DNA of 39,298 nucleotides from Candidatus Scybalocola faecipullorum (GTDB lineage Bacteria; Bacillota; Clostridia; Lachnospirales; Lachnospiraceae), in NCBI GenBank assembly GCA_018716485.1, contig DVJY01000025.1, forward strand, positions 1 to 39,298. Reading direction: 5' to 3'. The notes under the pieces are model-generated. The model had not been told where the DNA came from. It saw only the letters and a list, made by a program, of their open reading frames with translations, and did not search any database. Below are positions 7,889-17,021 of the stretch, one piece after another. How positions within the stretch are numbered: position 1 is the first letter of the stretch; every line of letters begins with the position of its first letter. The position numbers were made by a program, and so were the translations under genes.

Positions 7889-7955
7889 GTTTCCTATTTA
7901 TATATCGTTTATATATATTTAATATTTTTTGGCAGCGATATTTTGCCTTTTTATG

Positions 7956-8026
7956 TTGTTTTTTAATTTTTAATATTGTATAATTACCTAGGCTTTAGTA
8001 GGAAAGCCAATTAAATACTAAGGAGG
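7956..8026 (+). promoter_or_regulatory. Promoter and leader hairpin of the 1414-residue protein gene
   Basis: TTGTTT and a perfect TATAAT (7979-7984) are 17 bases apart on the plus strand. Just downstream, 7991-8008 forms GGCTTT-AGTAGG-AAAGCC, so the transcript would begin with or near a small stem-loop. AAGGAGG follows at 8020-8026. This ribosome site is 16 bases before the ATG, which is unusually far; no in-frame start lies nearer. Confidence 0.6.
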
Positions 8027-8042
8027 CGGCAATTTCAATAAT

Positions 8043-11000
8043 ATGATGAGAATGCGTAACAAATTAGGTATTGATATCGGTTCCACAACTGTAAAAATAG
8101 CAATTCTTGACGATAAAAACAATGTTTTGTTTTCTGATTATGAGCGGCATTTTGCCAATATCAGAGAGACTCTTCTGGCGCTGGCGCAAAAAGCCTACGA
8201 CGCTGCAGGCGGTATGGATCTTTGCCCGATGATCACCGGTTCAGGGGGCATGGCCATTTCCAAGGCTTTGGATATCCCGTTTGTGCAGGAAGTTATCTCG
8301 GTATCCAGTTCCCTTGAATTATATGCCCCGCAGACGGATGTAGCCATCGAACTTGGCGGTGAAGATGCAAAAATCATTTATTTTACCGGCGGCAATATTG
8401 AACAGCGTATGAATGGTATTTGTGCCGGCGGTACAGGTTCTTTTATCGATCAGATGGCATCGCTGCTCCAGACTGATGCATCCGGCTTAAATGAATATGC
8501 AAAAAACTATAAAGCAGTCTATCCGATCGCCGCGCGCTGCGGTGTTTTCGCCAAATCGGATATTCAGCCGCTGATTAATGAAGGCGCCACAAAAGAGGAC
8601 TTATCCGAATCCATCTTTCAGGCTGTTGTTAATCAGACAATCAGCGGTTTAGCCTGCGGCAAGCCGATTCGGGGTAATGTGGCATTTCTTGGCGGTCCGC
8701 TCCACTTTTTATCCGAATTGAAAAACTGTTTTGTCAGAACACTGAAGCTGACGCCGGAACAGACAATTGCACCGAAAAACTCTCACCTTTTCGCAGCCAT
8801 CGGCGCTGCTCTGAATTATAAAGAAGGTCATGACACATCGCTTGAAGCTTTAATCGATAAATTGTCGCATGATATTGAAATCGCGGCAGAGTCTGCACGT
8901 CTGGCACCACTTTTTAAAGATGAGGAAGATTATGAACAGTTTAAGCAGCGCCACAGCGCCCATACAGTCCGAAAAGGTTCTCTGGCCGATTATGAGGGCG
9001 ACTGCTTCTTAGGCATTGATGCCGGCTCGACAACGACGAAAGTTGCTGTTGTCGGCGAAGACGGCTCACTGCTTTATTCATTTTACAGCAGCAACAACGG
9101 CAGTCCGTTAAAGACAACCATTCGGGCAATCGAGGAAATAACTAACCTCATGCCGGACAGCGCCCGTATCGTCAATTCATGTTCAACCGGCTACGGTGAG
9201 GCGCTGATCAAGGCTGCGCTCATGCTTGACGAAGGCGAAGTCGAAACGGTTGCACACTACTATGCTGCTGCATTTTTTGAGCCTGAAGTCGATTGTATTC
9301 TTGACATCGGCGGGCAGGATATGAAATGTATTAAAATTCATAACAATACTGTCGACAGTGTCCAGCTCAATGAGGCTTGCTCCTCAGGATGCGGATCATT
9401 TATTGAAACTTTCGCTAAATCATTAAATTATAAAATCGAAGATTTTGCTAAAGTTGCACTTTTTGCACCAAGTCCCATCGATCTTGGATCCCGCTGCACA
9501 GTATTTATGAATTCCAACGTAAAACAGGCCCAGAAAGAAGGAGCGACAGTCGGTGATATCTCTGCTGGACTTGCCTACTCGGTCATTAAAAACGCTTTAT
9601 TTAAAGTTATCAAATTAACCGACCCGAAAGATCTGGGCAAAAATGTGGTTGTTCAGGGCGGTACTTTTTACAATGACGCTGTTTTAAGAAGTTTTGAATT
9701 AATATCCGGCCGCGAGGCTGTCCGTCCGGACATCGCCGGCATTATGGGCGCTTTCGGTGCGGCACTGATCGCCCGCGAGCGCTATGACGGTACAGAATCT
9801 ACGATGCTTCCGCTGGAAAAGATTATTAACCTGCAGTTTACGACAAGTATGTCCAGATGCAAAGGCTGTACAAACAACTGTCATCTGACCATCAACCGTT
9901 TTTCCGGCGGCCGCCAGTTCATTACAGGAAACCGCTGTGAAATCGGTCTCGGACGTGAAAAGAAAAAGAGTGATGTACCGAATCTTTTTGCGTATAAGCT
10001 GAAACGCTTCTTAAATTACACGCCATTATCGGCAGATATGGCTTACAGAGGCACTGTCGGTATTCCAAGAGTGTTAAATCAGTACGAAAACTATCCGTTC
10101 TGGTTTACTTTCTTTACAGAGCTTGGCTTCCGGGTAATTTTATCACCGCCGTCAAGTTCAAAAATATATCAGCTTGGTATTGAATCCATTCCAAGTGAAT
10201 CGGTATGTTATCCGGCCAAGCTTGTCCACGGCCATGTAATGTGGCTCATCAAACAGGGCATTGATTTTATTTTCTATCCGTCGATTCCATATGAACGAAA
10301 CGAAACGGAAGAAGCCAATAACCACTTTAACTGTCCGATTGTCACATCATATTCGGAAAACATTAAAAATAATGTGGAAGAAATTAAAGAACTGAATATT
10401 AACTTTATGAATCCTTTCCTGCCAATGGATAATATTGATAAGCTGACAAAGCGGCTTTCTGAAGAATTTGCCGGCATGAACATTCCTAAAAAGGAAATCG
10501 CTGCTGCTGCTTCCAAAGCATGGCTTGAACTTGATCAGGCCCATCAGGATATGGAAACCAAAGGCGAAGAAACGCTGGCTTATATGGCAGAACATCAGAT
10601 GAAAGGCATCGTTCTTGCCGGACGTCCTTATCATGTAGACGGTGAGATCAATCACGGCATTCCAGAGTTGATCACTTCCTACGGACTTGCTGTTCTTACT
10701 GAGGACAGTATTTCCCATTTGGCAAAACCCGAACGCCCGCTCATTGTATCTGACCAGTGGATGTATCATTCCAGACTTTACCGTGCGGCTCAATACGTTA
10801 AAACTGCCGAAAATCTGGAATTGATCCAGTTAAATTCTTTCGGATGCGGTCTTGATGCCGTCACAACAGATCAAGTGAGAGATATTCTTACCGGTTCCGG
10901 AAAACTGTATACATGCCTGAAAATCGACGAGGTCAGCAATCTGGGCGCCGCAAGAATCCGTATACGTTCACTGATTGCCGCAATGCGTATGAGAGATGAT

Positions 11001-12287
11001 AAAGATATTCATGCTCACGCTGTATCCAGCGCCCACGACCGGGTCATCTTCACCGAAGAAATGGCTAAAGATTACACGATTCTTGTGCCGAATATGACAC
11101 CGATCCATTTTGAAATTTTAGCCCCGGCTCTCCGTTCGCAGGGTATGAATGTGGAACTGCTTCCGGACTGTGACAGAGAAGCCATTGACATCGGTTTAAA
11201 ATATGTCAACAATGATGCCTGCTATCCTTCTATTTGTGTCGTCGGACAAATTATGAAAGCACTGCTGTCCGGAAAATACGACTTACATAAAGTGGCAGTT
11301 GCCATGTCTCAAACGGGCGGAGGCTGCCGCGCTACAAACTATGTGGGATTTATCCGGCGCGCACTGCAGAACGCTGGAATGCATCAAATTCCGGTCATTG
11401 CTGTCAGTGCTCAGGGCATCGAAAAAAATCCGGGCTTCAAATTCTCGCTGTCTCTGTTAAAGGTTGCTTTTCAGGCACTCGTTTACGGCGATGTATTTAT
11501 GCGGGTCCTTTACCGTATGCGTCCGTATGAAGTTACACCGGGTTCGGCCAATGCGCTCCATGAAAAATGGCAGCAGATCTGTATTGATTCGCTGATCGGT
11601 AAAAACAAACGAAGCTTTGCTCAAAATGTCCGTGATATTATTCATGAATTTGACAATCTTCCGATTCATGAAGATATGAAAAAACCTCGTGTCGGCATAG
11701 TCGGTGAAATTCTCGTTAAATTCTCACCGTCGGCAAACAACTACTTGGTCGATTTACTCGAATCAGAAGGTGCAGAAGCTGTTATGCCCGACCTGCTCGA
11801 TTTCTTTATGTACTGCTTCTATAATTCAAATTTTAAGTATGAGAAACTGGGCAAAAAGAAAATGACGGCCATTATTTCAAATATCGGCATCGCCTTCCTT
11901 GAATCCATCCGGAAAACCGCACGGAAAGAACTGGAAAAAAGCCACCACTTTCTGCCTCAGGCCCGCATTGAACAGCTGGCTGAATATGCATCACCGATTG
12001 TCTCTCTTGGCAATCAAACCGGCGAGGGCTGGTTTTTGACCGGCGAAATGATTGAACTGATTCATCAGGGCGCGCCGAATATCGTATGTACCCAGCCGTT
12101 TGGCTGCCTGCCAAACCATATTGTCGGCAAAGGCGTTATTAAGGAACTGCGCCGTCAGCATCCTGAAGCCAATATTGTCGCCATCGACTACGATCCGGGC
12201 GCCAGCGAGGTTAATCAGGTCAACCGTATTAAATTGATGCTGGCTACGGCCAATAAAAATCTTGCAAAAACAGAAGGTGCTGTATGA
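8043..12287 (+). CDS. Fused 2-hydroxyacyl-CoA-dehydratase-activase / double-cubane-type iron-sulfur protein
   Basis: This 1414-residue protein joins two activase ATPase domains and two dehydratase-like modules. The first activase starts [10 protein letters not shown] and has C127 (CAGGTGSF) and C166 (ARCGVF), the positions that hold the 4Fe-4S cluster in HgdC. The second starts [11 protein letters not shown] (about 324) and has C446, C450 and C485. A Cys cluster C606/C609/C613/C632 follows. The dehydratase-like part has conserved cysteines C722 (ESVCYPAK), C935 (SFGCG), C1060 (NDACYPS), C1095 (GGGCRATN) and C1355 (FGCLPNH). The family (activase, DUF2229/COG3580 and COG3581 modules) is widespread in anaerobes. 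It is related to double-cubane-cluster proteins, which couple ATP hydrolysis to low-potential electron transfer. The substrate is unknown. No CoA-dehydratase or CoA-transferase gene is nearby, so it should not be called a 2-hydroxyglutaryl-CoA dehydratase activator without evidence. Confidence 0.9.
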   Translation: MMRMRNKLGIDIGSTTVKIAILDDKNNVLFSDYERHFANIRETLLALAQKAYDAAGGMDLCPMITGSGGMAISKALDIPFVQEVISVSSSLELYAPQTDVAIELGGEDAKIIYFTGGNIEQRMNGICAGGTGSFIDQMASLLQTDASGLNEYAKNYKAVYPIAARCGVFAKSDIQPLINEGATKEDLSESIFQAVVNQTISGLACGKPIRGNVAFLGGPLHFLSELKNCFVRTLKLTPEQTIAPKNSHLFAAIGAALNYKEGHDTSLEALIDKLSHDIEIAAESARLAPLFKDEEDYEQFKQRHSAHTVRKGSLADYEGDCFLGIDAGSTTTKVAVVGEDGSLLYSFYSSNNGSPLKTTIRAIEEITNLMPDSARIVNSCSTGYGEALIKAALMLDEGEVETVAHYYAAAFFEPEVDCILDIGGQDMKCIKIHNNTVDSVQLNEACSSGCGSFIETFAKSLNYKIEDFAKVALFAPSPIDLGSRCTVFMNSNVKQAQKEGATVGDISAGLAYSVIKNALFKVIKLTDPKDLGKNVVVQGGTFYNDAVLRSFELISGREAVRPDIAGIMGAFGAALIARERYDGTESTMLPLEKIINLQFTTSMSRCKGCTNNCHLTINRFSGGRQFITGNRCEIGLGREKKKSDVPNLFAYKLKRFLNYTPLSADMAYRGTVGIPRVLNQYENYPFWFTFFTELGFRVILSPPSSSKIYQLGIESIPSESVCYPAKLVHGHVMWLIKQGIDFIFYPSIPYERNETEEANNHFNCPIVTSYSENIKNNVEEIKELNINFMNPFLPMDNIDKLTKRLSEEFAGMNIPKKEIAAAASKAWLELDQAHQDMETKGEETLAYMAEHQMKGIVLAGRPYHVDGEINHGIPELITSYGLAVLTEDSISHLAKPERPLIVSDQWMYHSRLYRAAQYVKTAENLELIQLNSFGCGLDAVTTDQVRDILTGSGKLYTCLKIDEVSNLGAARIRIRSLIAAMRMRDDKDIHAHAVSSAHDRVIFTEEMAKDYTILVPNMTPIHFEILAPALRSQGMNVELLPDCDREAIDIGLKYVNNDACYPSICVVGQIMKALLSGKYDLHKVAVAMSQTGGGCRATNYVGFIRRALQNAGMHQIPVIAVSAQGIEKNPGFKFSLSLLKVAFQALVYGDVFMRVLYRMRPYEVTPGSANALHEKWQQICIDSLIGKNKRSFAQNVRDIIHEFDNLPIHEDMKKPRVGIVGEILVKFSPSANNYLVDLLESEGAEAVMPDLLDFFMYCFYNSNFKYEKLGKKKMTAIISNIGIAFLESIRKTARKELEKSHHFLPQARIEQLAEYASPIVSLGNQTGEGWFLTGEMIELIHQGAPNIVCTQPFGCLPNHIVGKGVIKELRRQHPEANIVAIDYDPGASEVNQVNRIKLMLATANKNLAKTEGAV

Positions 12288-12445
12288 TTACTTTTTCTCC
12301 GCTGGATAAAACGCTGTATGCGGGAAAGAAATTTGAGATTCGATATACTGCCCATGGATATTATGATATTCAAAAAACGGCCGATGGGTTTTCATTTTCC
12401 TATCAGCCGTTTGAAAAGTCCAAAGAAATGGGACGTATACTTTAA
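12284..12445 (+). pseudogene. Internally deleted GNAT-type acetyltransferase remnant, 53 codons
   Basis: The frame opens with an ATGA overlap on the stop of the 1414-residue gene. It reads [20 protein letters not shown], then YTAHGYYDIQKTADGFSFSY and ends KSKEMGRIL. The first ~45 residues have the look I remember for the N-terminus of a clostridial GNAT N-acetyltransferase (FxIRYxTxGYYDI...DGF...). The last few residues resemble that family's C-terminal end (EMGK-x-L). The ~130-residue acetyl-CoA-binding core is absent. The simplest reading is an in-frame internal deletion, leaving a short intact frame. It could instead be an unrelated small protein. The overlap start suggests the full-length ancestor was translationally coupled to the iron-sulfur protein gene. 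Confidence 0.6.
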
Positions 12446-12490
12446 CTGATTGAATCTGTCGGATAATACCGATTTTTGCTTCTGGCGCTT

Positions 12491-12563
12491 AAAAAGGAGA
12501 CACTCCTGTAAAGTTTAGGCTTCTTCACAAAGCCTTGAATCTCTGCAGGAGTGTCTCCTTTTT
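12491..12563. terminator. Bidirectional terminator with 18-bp perfect arms
   Basis: The left arm AAAAAGGAGACACTCCTG (12491-12508) is exactly complementary to the right arm (12546-12563). The 37-base interior contains a second small hairpin, AGGCTT / AAGCCT. The A and T runs at the outer ends let it act in both directions between the convergent plus-strand gene ending at 12445 and the minus-strand HAD gene, whose stop codon begins at the last base of the repeat. Confidence 0.85.
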
Positions 12564-13396
12564 CATGAATTCAATGCAAATTTCCGTATGGCATATGCCA
12601 CGCCGTTTTCTTCATTAGTCAATGTGACATAATCGGCCGCCGCCTTAATTTCCGGCTCAGCATTGCCCATTGCTACCGCAAATCCCACTTTCTGCATCAT
12701 CGCCAGATCATTGCCGGCATCGCCGCATGCCATAATTTCTTCTTTTTGAATACCGAGTATTTTTCCGAGTGCGATCAGACCATTGCCTTTATCCGCGCTC
12801 TTTTTATTGATTTCAATATTCAGGCTCATAGCACTGGTCACTGCCAGATCAGCTTCATACGGCGCGATCATCTCGAAAGCCCGCTGACGCTCTTTTGTAC
12901 TGCCAAATAGCAGATGCATTTTTTGGACATTACCTCCGTCAGCCGTAAGGAACGCTTCCAAATCCTCCTGTCTTTCTCTTGATTTCCATATATATTCAAG
13001 AAACGGTTTGGACAGCGGGTATGTGAGCGCATGCTCCAGACGTGACTGCTGAGCATAGCAAACACCGTCAATATAAACTTCCACAAGACCGTCCACCGCA
13101 TTTAAAACGCTGACCAGCTGCTTAGCCTCTTCATTTGGAATACAGTCCTCATAAATCGCTTTTCGGCTGTCCAAATCATATACAGCACCGCCATTGGAAG
13201 TTACCGCATAATGAATGCCCTCAATTTCCAGCATTGCTTTCGGAAGCCCCCGCAAAGGCCTGCCTGTTGCCGGAAGTACAATAATTCCCTGTGCAGCGGC
13301 CTCACGGATGGCCGCTTTATTTTCCTCCGAAATTTCTTTGTTGTCATTAAATACTGTCCCGTCAAGATCAAGACCGATCATCTTAATTTTTCCCAT
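12563..13396 (-). CDS. Cof-type HAD-IIB hydrolase
   Basis: A 277-residue HAD-superfamily phosphatase of the Cof subfamily. Motif I is DLDGT with nucleophile D10 and acid D12. The motif II region is LPATGRP. The IIB cap lies in the middle. Motifs III/IV are NKKSADKGNGLIALG and ACGDAGNDLAMM, which supply the lysine and the Mg-binding acids. Such enzymes dephosphorylate sugar phosphates, flavin or pyridoxal phosphates, or nucleotides with broad specificity, so no substrate is assigned. AAAGGA lies seven bases before the ATG. It is 12 bp after ung and probably co-transcribed with it. Confidence 0.92.
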   Translation of the reverse strand: MGKIKMIGLDLDGTVFNDNKEISEENKAAIREAAAQGIIVLPATGRPLRGLPKAMLEIEGIHYAVTSNGGAVYDLDSRKAIYEDCIPNEEAKQLVSVLNAVDGLVEVYIDGVCYAQQSRLEHALTYPLSKPFLEYIWKSRERQEDLEAFLTADGGNVQKMHLLFGSTKERQRAFEMIAPYEADLAVTSAMSLNIEINKKSADKGNGLIALGKILGIQKEEIMACGDAGNDLAMMQKVGFAVAMGNAEPEIKAAADYVTLTNEENGVAYAIRKFALNS

Positions 13397-13408
13397 GATA
13401 ATATCCTT

Positions 13409-14083
13409 TCAAATGTTTTCAATTTGCCAGTCAATCGGTTCGATACCATTGGCCTTTAAGAAATCATTTGTTTTGCTGAAAGGTTTGCTTCCGAAAAATC
13501 CGCGGAAAGCTGAGAGCGGACTTGGATGGGGCGCCTCCAGAATCAAATGTTTCGGATTGTTCAGCATCGACTTTTTCATTTGTGCCGGCCTGCCCCACAA
13601 AATAAAGACAACCGGACGGTCCAATGCATTGACCGCCTTGATTGCAGCATCAGTAAACTGCTCCCACCCGATATCTCTGTGGGAATTGGCTTGATGGGCA
13701 CGCACCGTCAGTACTGTATTAAGCATCAATACGCCTTGGCTCGCCCACTTTACAAGATATCCGTTATTTGGAATGTAACAGCCGAGATCGTCGTGCAGTT
13801 CTGTATAAATATTCATCAGTGACGGAGGAACCTCCACACCCGGTTTGACAGAAAAACATAGTCCGTGTGCCTGTCCGTAATTATGATAAGGATCCTGTCC
13901 GAGTATAACCACTTTCACCTGACTCAGCGGCGTTAAATGAAAAGCATTGAAAATATCATCAGCCTCCGGAAAAATCCGTCTTGTCTCATATTCGTGTCTG
14001 ACTGTCTCAAACAATTTTTTATAGTAAGTTTTCGAAAACTCCGGCTTCAAAACATTCAGCCAGTCATTGGCAATCGCACTCAT
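13409..14083 (-). CDS. ung: Uracil-DNA glycosylase, family 1
   Basis: A 224-residue enzyme that removes uracil from DNA to start base-excision repair. It has the water-activating motif GQDPYH at 62-67 (catalytic D64, the same number as in E. coli Ung), a PPSLMNIY segment contacting DNA, the uracil-recognition region VFILWG, and the C-terminal HPSPLS loop with H186. Length and motif order are normal for family 1. AAAAGGAG lies about nine bases before the start. It sits between hisF (26 bp upstream) and the HAD gene. Confidence 0.97.
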   Translation of the reverse strand: MSAIANDWLNVLKPEFSKTYYKKLFETVRHEYETRRIFPEADDIFNAFHLTPLSQVKVVILGQDPYHNYGQAHGLCFSVKPGVEVPPSLMNIYTELHDDLGCYIPNNGYLVKWASQGVLMLNTVLTVRAHQANSHRDIGWEQFTDAAIKAVNALDRPVVFILWGRPAQMKKSMLNNPKHLILEAPHPSPLSAFRGFFGSKPFSKTNDFLKANGIEPIDWQIENI

Positions 14084-14109
14084 AAGTAAAAGCTCCTTTT
14101 ATCTCATCT

Positions 14110-14871
14110 TTACAGCCGGACACTGATGCCCCGTCCGCGCAGATATTTCTTTAAATCTTTAATTTCCATCTCTTTGTAATGGAACAGTGATGCGGCAAGT
14201 ACAGCCTCCGCGCCGCCCTCTGTCAGAGCGTCATAAAAATGCGCCATCTCTCCTGCGCCGCCGGAGGCAATAACCGGAATACTCACTTGTGATGAAATTG
14301 CTTTTGTCAGTTCAATATCATAGCCGCTCTTCGTGCCGTCACAATCCATACTTGTCAGCAAAATTTCTCCGGCGCCAAGCTCCCAAACTTTTTTTGCCCA
14401 CGCGACTGCGTCAATCCCTGTATCAATACGCCCGCCGTGCTTATAAATATTCCATCCACTGCCGTCTGACCGCCGCTTGGCATCGATTGCCACAACAACA
14501 CACTGGCTTCCGAACTTTTCTGCCGCACGGTTCACAAGCGTCGGATCATCGATTGCCGCAGAATTCACGGAAATTTTGTCCGCACCCTCTCTTAAAATCA
14601 TTTTAAAATCATCGATTGTACGGATACCGCCGCCGACTGTAAACGGAATAAATACTTGTTCGGCCACACGCCGCACCAGATCCGCAACTGTATTTCTGGC
14701 GTCTGAAGACGCTGTAATATCTAAAAAAACAAGTTCATCCGCGCCTGCACTGTCATATGCAGCAGCAATCTCTACCGGATCACCGGCATCTTTTAAATCC
14801 ACAAAATTCACGCCTTTGACGACTCTTCCATTATGTACGTCAAGACATGGAATAATTCTTTTCGTAAACAT
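14110..14871 (-). CDS. hisF: Imidazole glycerol phosphate synthase cyclase subunit
   Basis: HisF uses ammonia delivered by HisH to convert PRFAR to imidazole glycerol phosphate and AICAR, the branch point of histidine and purine synthesis. The 253-residue TIM barrel has the catalytic pair D11 ([13 protein letters not shown]) and D130 (VVAIDAKR), plus phosphate-binding loops TVGGGIRT and SGGAG. The GTG at 14880 would add three residues, but it is part of the AGGAGGTG ribosome site, so the ATG at 14871 is chosen. It begins 12 bases after hisH and the two are surely coupled. No other his gene is in the window. Confidence 0.97.
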   Translation of the reverse strand: MFTKRIIPCLDVHNGRVVKGVNFVDLKDAGDPVEIAAAYDSAGADELVFLDITASSDARNTVADLVRRVAEQVFIPFTVGGGIRTIDDFKMILREGADKISVNSAAIDDPTLVNRAAEKFGSQCVVVAIDAKRRSDGSGWNIYKHGGRIDTGIDAVAWAKKVWELGAGEILLTSMDCDGTKSGYDIELTKAISSQVSIPVIASGGAGEMAHFYDALTEGGAEAVLAASLFHYKEMEIKDLKKYLRGRGISVRL

Positions 14872-14883
14872 CCCGGTCACCTC

Positions 14884-15492
14884 CTACGCCATCCGCGCAA
14901 AATTTTTCAAAATGGCAAGTCCCACATGGCTGCTTTTTTCAGGGTGGAATTGGCATGCGTACAGGTTATTATGCTCCACAGCCGCATGAATTGTTGCGCC
15001 GTATTCAGTTGTCGCCGCCACATCCGAAAAATCAGCGGCCTGAAGATAATAGGAATGTACAAAATAGACGTACGGTTCCCCTTCAATATCTGAAAACAAA
15101 CGGCTCTCTTTTGGAAATTCCAAAGAATTCCAGCCGATATGAGGTATTTTAAGACCGCTCTCGGCAGGGATTTTTACGATTTTCCCCGGAAGTAAAGACA
15201 GTCCGCGGACTCCCGGACTTTCCTCACTGCTCTCAAACATCAGCTGAAGGCCGAGACAAATGCCCAAAAAAGGCTTTCCCTCACTGACGGCCTGCTGTAT
15301 GACCGGTACAAGACCATAATGCTCCAGCCGCTCCATCGCTTCGCCGAACGCTCCGACACCAGGAAGAATAACTTTATCCGCATTTAAGATTTCCGACCGA
15401 TTTCTTGTCACTATACATGATTCTCCAAGATATATCAGTGCTTTTTCTACACTTTTTAAATTACCGGCATCATAATCGATAATTGCAATCAT
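14884..15492 (-). CDS. hisH: Imidazole glycerol phosphate synthase glutaminase subunit
   Basis: A class I glutamine amidotransferase of 202 residues that hydrolyses glutamine and channels ammonia to HisF. The nucleophile is C79 in GICLGLQLMFE, and the catalytic His/Glu pair is H183/E185 in FHPEKS. The oxyanion-strand motif PGVGAFGEAM is also present. The ATG at 15492 is preferred to the GTG at 15501, because AAAGG then falls ten bases upstream instead of one. It is the first gene of the hisH-hisF-ung-HAD string. A TATAAT on the minus strand (15561-15556) could be its -10 element, but I see no good -35. Confidence 0.97.
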   Translation of the reverse strand: MIAIIDYDAGNLKSVEKALIYLGESCIVTRNRSEILNADKVILPGVGAFGEAMERLEHYGLVPVIQQAVSEGKPFLGICLGLQLMFESSEESPGVRGLSLLPGKIVKIPAESGLKIPHIGWNSLEFPKESRLFSDIEGEPYVYFVHSYYLQAADFSDVAATTEYGATIHAAVEHNNLYACQFHPEKSSHVGLAILKNFARMA

Positions 15493-15761
15493 TGTTGTCA
15501 CGCCTTTCTTTTCATGTGTGGCGGCGATGCCCGTTTTTCAGGTACGCCTGTTATAATTATACATGATTTCTTCGATTTTTCTACACTTAATACAAACTTT
15601 ATCTTCCTGTTCTTGGACTTTTCACCACAATGTCTATGATTTTGGGCTTTTTTTACGCATTTTCTGTGTATGGATTAATTTTTTGCAAAAGATTTCTCAT
15701 TAAAATTTGTATGTTTTTTTCTTCAGTTTGCCACGTTTTACATGTTTTATGAATTTTTAAT
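15493..15761. other. AT-rich divergent intergenic region, no gene seen
   Basis: The divergent region between hisH and the small plus-strand gene is T-rich on the plus strand and has no open frame with a ribosome site. It holds the probable hisH -10 (ATTATA at 15556-15561). No known riboswitch core is visible. Confidence 0.5.
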
Positions 15762-15790
15762 TTGCAATTTCGTCGGTTTTGTACTATGAT
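15762..15790 (+). promoter_or_regulatory. Promoter of the DUF6465 gene
   Basis: TTGCAA (15762-15767) and TATGAT (15785-15790) are separated by exactly 17 bases, about 54 bases before the start codon. Confidence 0.65.
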
Positions 15791-15843
15791 AAATATCGGT
15801 TTAAGTAACTTATATGTATTTATTTTTTCAAGGAGGTTTCCCT

Positions 15844-16041
15844 ATGAAAACAGCATTCTATGTAGAATATGCAGGAAAACAGGTGGAAGAAAAAGAAATT
15901 ATCGCCAAAGTCAAGGAAATCTGGACTGCACAGGGCAATAAAATAAAAGATTTAAAGACTTTGAATCTGTATGTAAAACCTGAGGAAAACGCAGCATATT
16001 ATGTCATTAATGAAGACGTTGACGGAAAAATCGAACTTTAA
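15844..16041 (+). CDS. Short DUF6465-family protein
   Basis: A 65-residue protein (MKTAFYVEYAGKQVEEKEII...LYVKPEENAAYYVINEDVDGKIEL). It matches the compact domain of DUF6465 proteins of Lachnospiraceae (YAGKE...K-x-IW...D-x-K-x-LN-x-Y-x-KPEEN-x-AYYVIN). As I remember them, relatives often carry a long Lys/Ala-rich N-terminal tail before this domain; that tail is absent here. Function is unknown. The ATG at 15844 follows AAGGAGG by seven bases, which rules out the ATG 30 bases upstream. The gene stands alone between its own promoter and terminator, which suggests it is well expressed. Confidence 0.85.
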   Translation: MKTAFYVEYAGKQVEEKEIIAKVKEIWTAQGNKIKDLKTLNLYVKPEENAAYYVINEDVDGKIEL

Positions 16042-16058
16042 TCATTCTTACATAATGC

Positions 16059-16085
16059 AAGCCGGCATGATCTGCCGGCTTTTTT
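16059..16085 (+). terminator. Terminator of the DUF6465 gene
   Basis: The stem AAGCCGGCA / TGCCGGCTT has a five-base loop and a T run on the plus strand. It lies 18 bases after the stop codon, in the gap to the convergent sufB. Confidence 0.9.
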
Positions 16086-16095
16086 CATTTGTCCA

Positions 16096-17016
16096 TTATT
16101 TTAAAAATCCGCTGATAATCTGTGCTTCCGCTTCTTCTTCAGTTAATCCGAGCGTCATCAATTTTATCAGCTGTTCTCCGGCAATTTTTCCGATAGCCGC
16201 CTCGTGGATCAGGCTGGCGTCGATATGATTTGCCGTCAGTTCCGGAATTGCACTGACACTGGAATCATCCATAATAATCGCATCACATTCTGTATGTCCC
16301 GCACAGGCGTTATTTCCGTTGATTTTAGACAGGAAACGCTGATGGGATGTTCCTCTGGCTACAGATCTTGACATCACATCAGCACTGGAATTTTGTCCGT
16401 CAAGATCCACTTCAAAATCCGTTTTAGCCCATTGTTTGCCGTGGGTCATAATCTTTTCTTTAATAACGACTTTGGCATTGTCCTTCAGCACTGCTTTGGT
16501 CACACGTTCCGTTGAATCTACTCCTTTAATCTGTACGGAATCCATCTCCATGTAACCGCCTTCATCAACCTCAATAATTGTTGTCGGATTCAATATGCGG
16601 TCGCCATTGCCGTCGCCTTCGCCATAATGTTTCTCCACATATTTCACGCGGGCATTTTTCCCGATATGAAACGTATGAATGCCGTCATGCTCCGATGCCT
16701 GTTCCCCGCAGTTATTAATGCCGCAGCCGGCAACAATAAATACATCGGCATCGTCGCCGACATAAAAATCATTGTAAACAAGATCCTTTAATCCTGTCTG
16801 GCTCAATACGACAGGAATATGCACACTTTCATTTTTCGTGCCCGGCTTAATAATAATATCTATACCCGGCCTGTCTGTTTTTGAAACAATCTCTATATTC
16901 GCAGTGGAATTGCGTGCCTCGCTGACACCGTTGGCACGGATATTATAAGCGCCCTCAGGAATCTCATGCATGCCAGCCACTTGTTCTAGTAATCCCAATT
17001 CTATTGCATCAAGCAT
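16096..17016 (-). CDS. sufB: SufB/SufD-family iron-sulfur scaffold, short form
   Basis: This 306-residue protein has the beta-helix core of SufB/SufD (GINNCGEQASEHDGIHTF, FEVDLDGQNSSADVMSR, ACAGHTECDAIIMDDSS, ELTANHIDASLIHEAAIG). It lacks the long N-terminal region of the ~470-residue SufB. Only SufC accompanies it, with no SufD, SufS or SufU. This matches the SUF-like minimal (SufBC/SmsBC) arrangement of anaerobes, where a homodimer of this subunit with SufC is thought to build clusters. The conserved cysteine in HTECD is retained. The ATG at 17016 lies five bases after the sufC stop with GGAG upstream; an ATG at 17046 inside sufC is rejected. Confidence 0.9.
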   Translation of the reverse strand: MLDAIELGLLEQVAGMHEIPEGAYNIRANGVSEARNSTANIEIVSKTDRPGIDIIIKPGTKNESVHIPVVLSQTGLKDLVYNDFYVGDDADVFIVAGCGINNCGEQASEHDGIHTFHIGKNARVKYVEKHYGEGDGNGDRILNPTTIIEVDEGGYMEMDSVQIKGVDSTERVTKAVLKDNAKVVIKEKIMTHGKQWAKTDFEVDLDGQNSSADVMSRSVARGTSHQRFLSKINGNNACAGHTECDAIIMDDSSVSAIPELTANHIDASLIHEAAIGKIAGEQLIKLMTLGLTEEEAEAQIISGFLK

Positions 17017-17021
17017 CTGTC

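Noticed and set aside
12491-12563. Long inverted repeat as a possible MITE or insertion-element remnant
   Set aside because: It has outer A/T runs, lies between two convergent genes, ends at a stop codon and has no target duplication; a bidirectional terminator explains it.
13215-13694. 159-codon plus-strand frame opposite ung and the HAD gene
   Set aside because: It runs across two genes on the other strand and has no family features or ribosome site.
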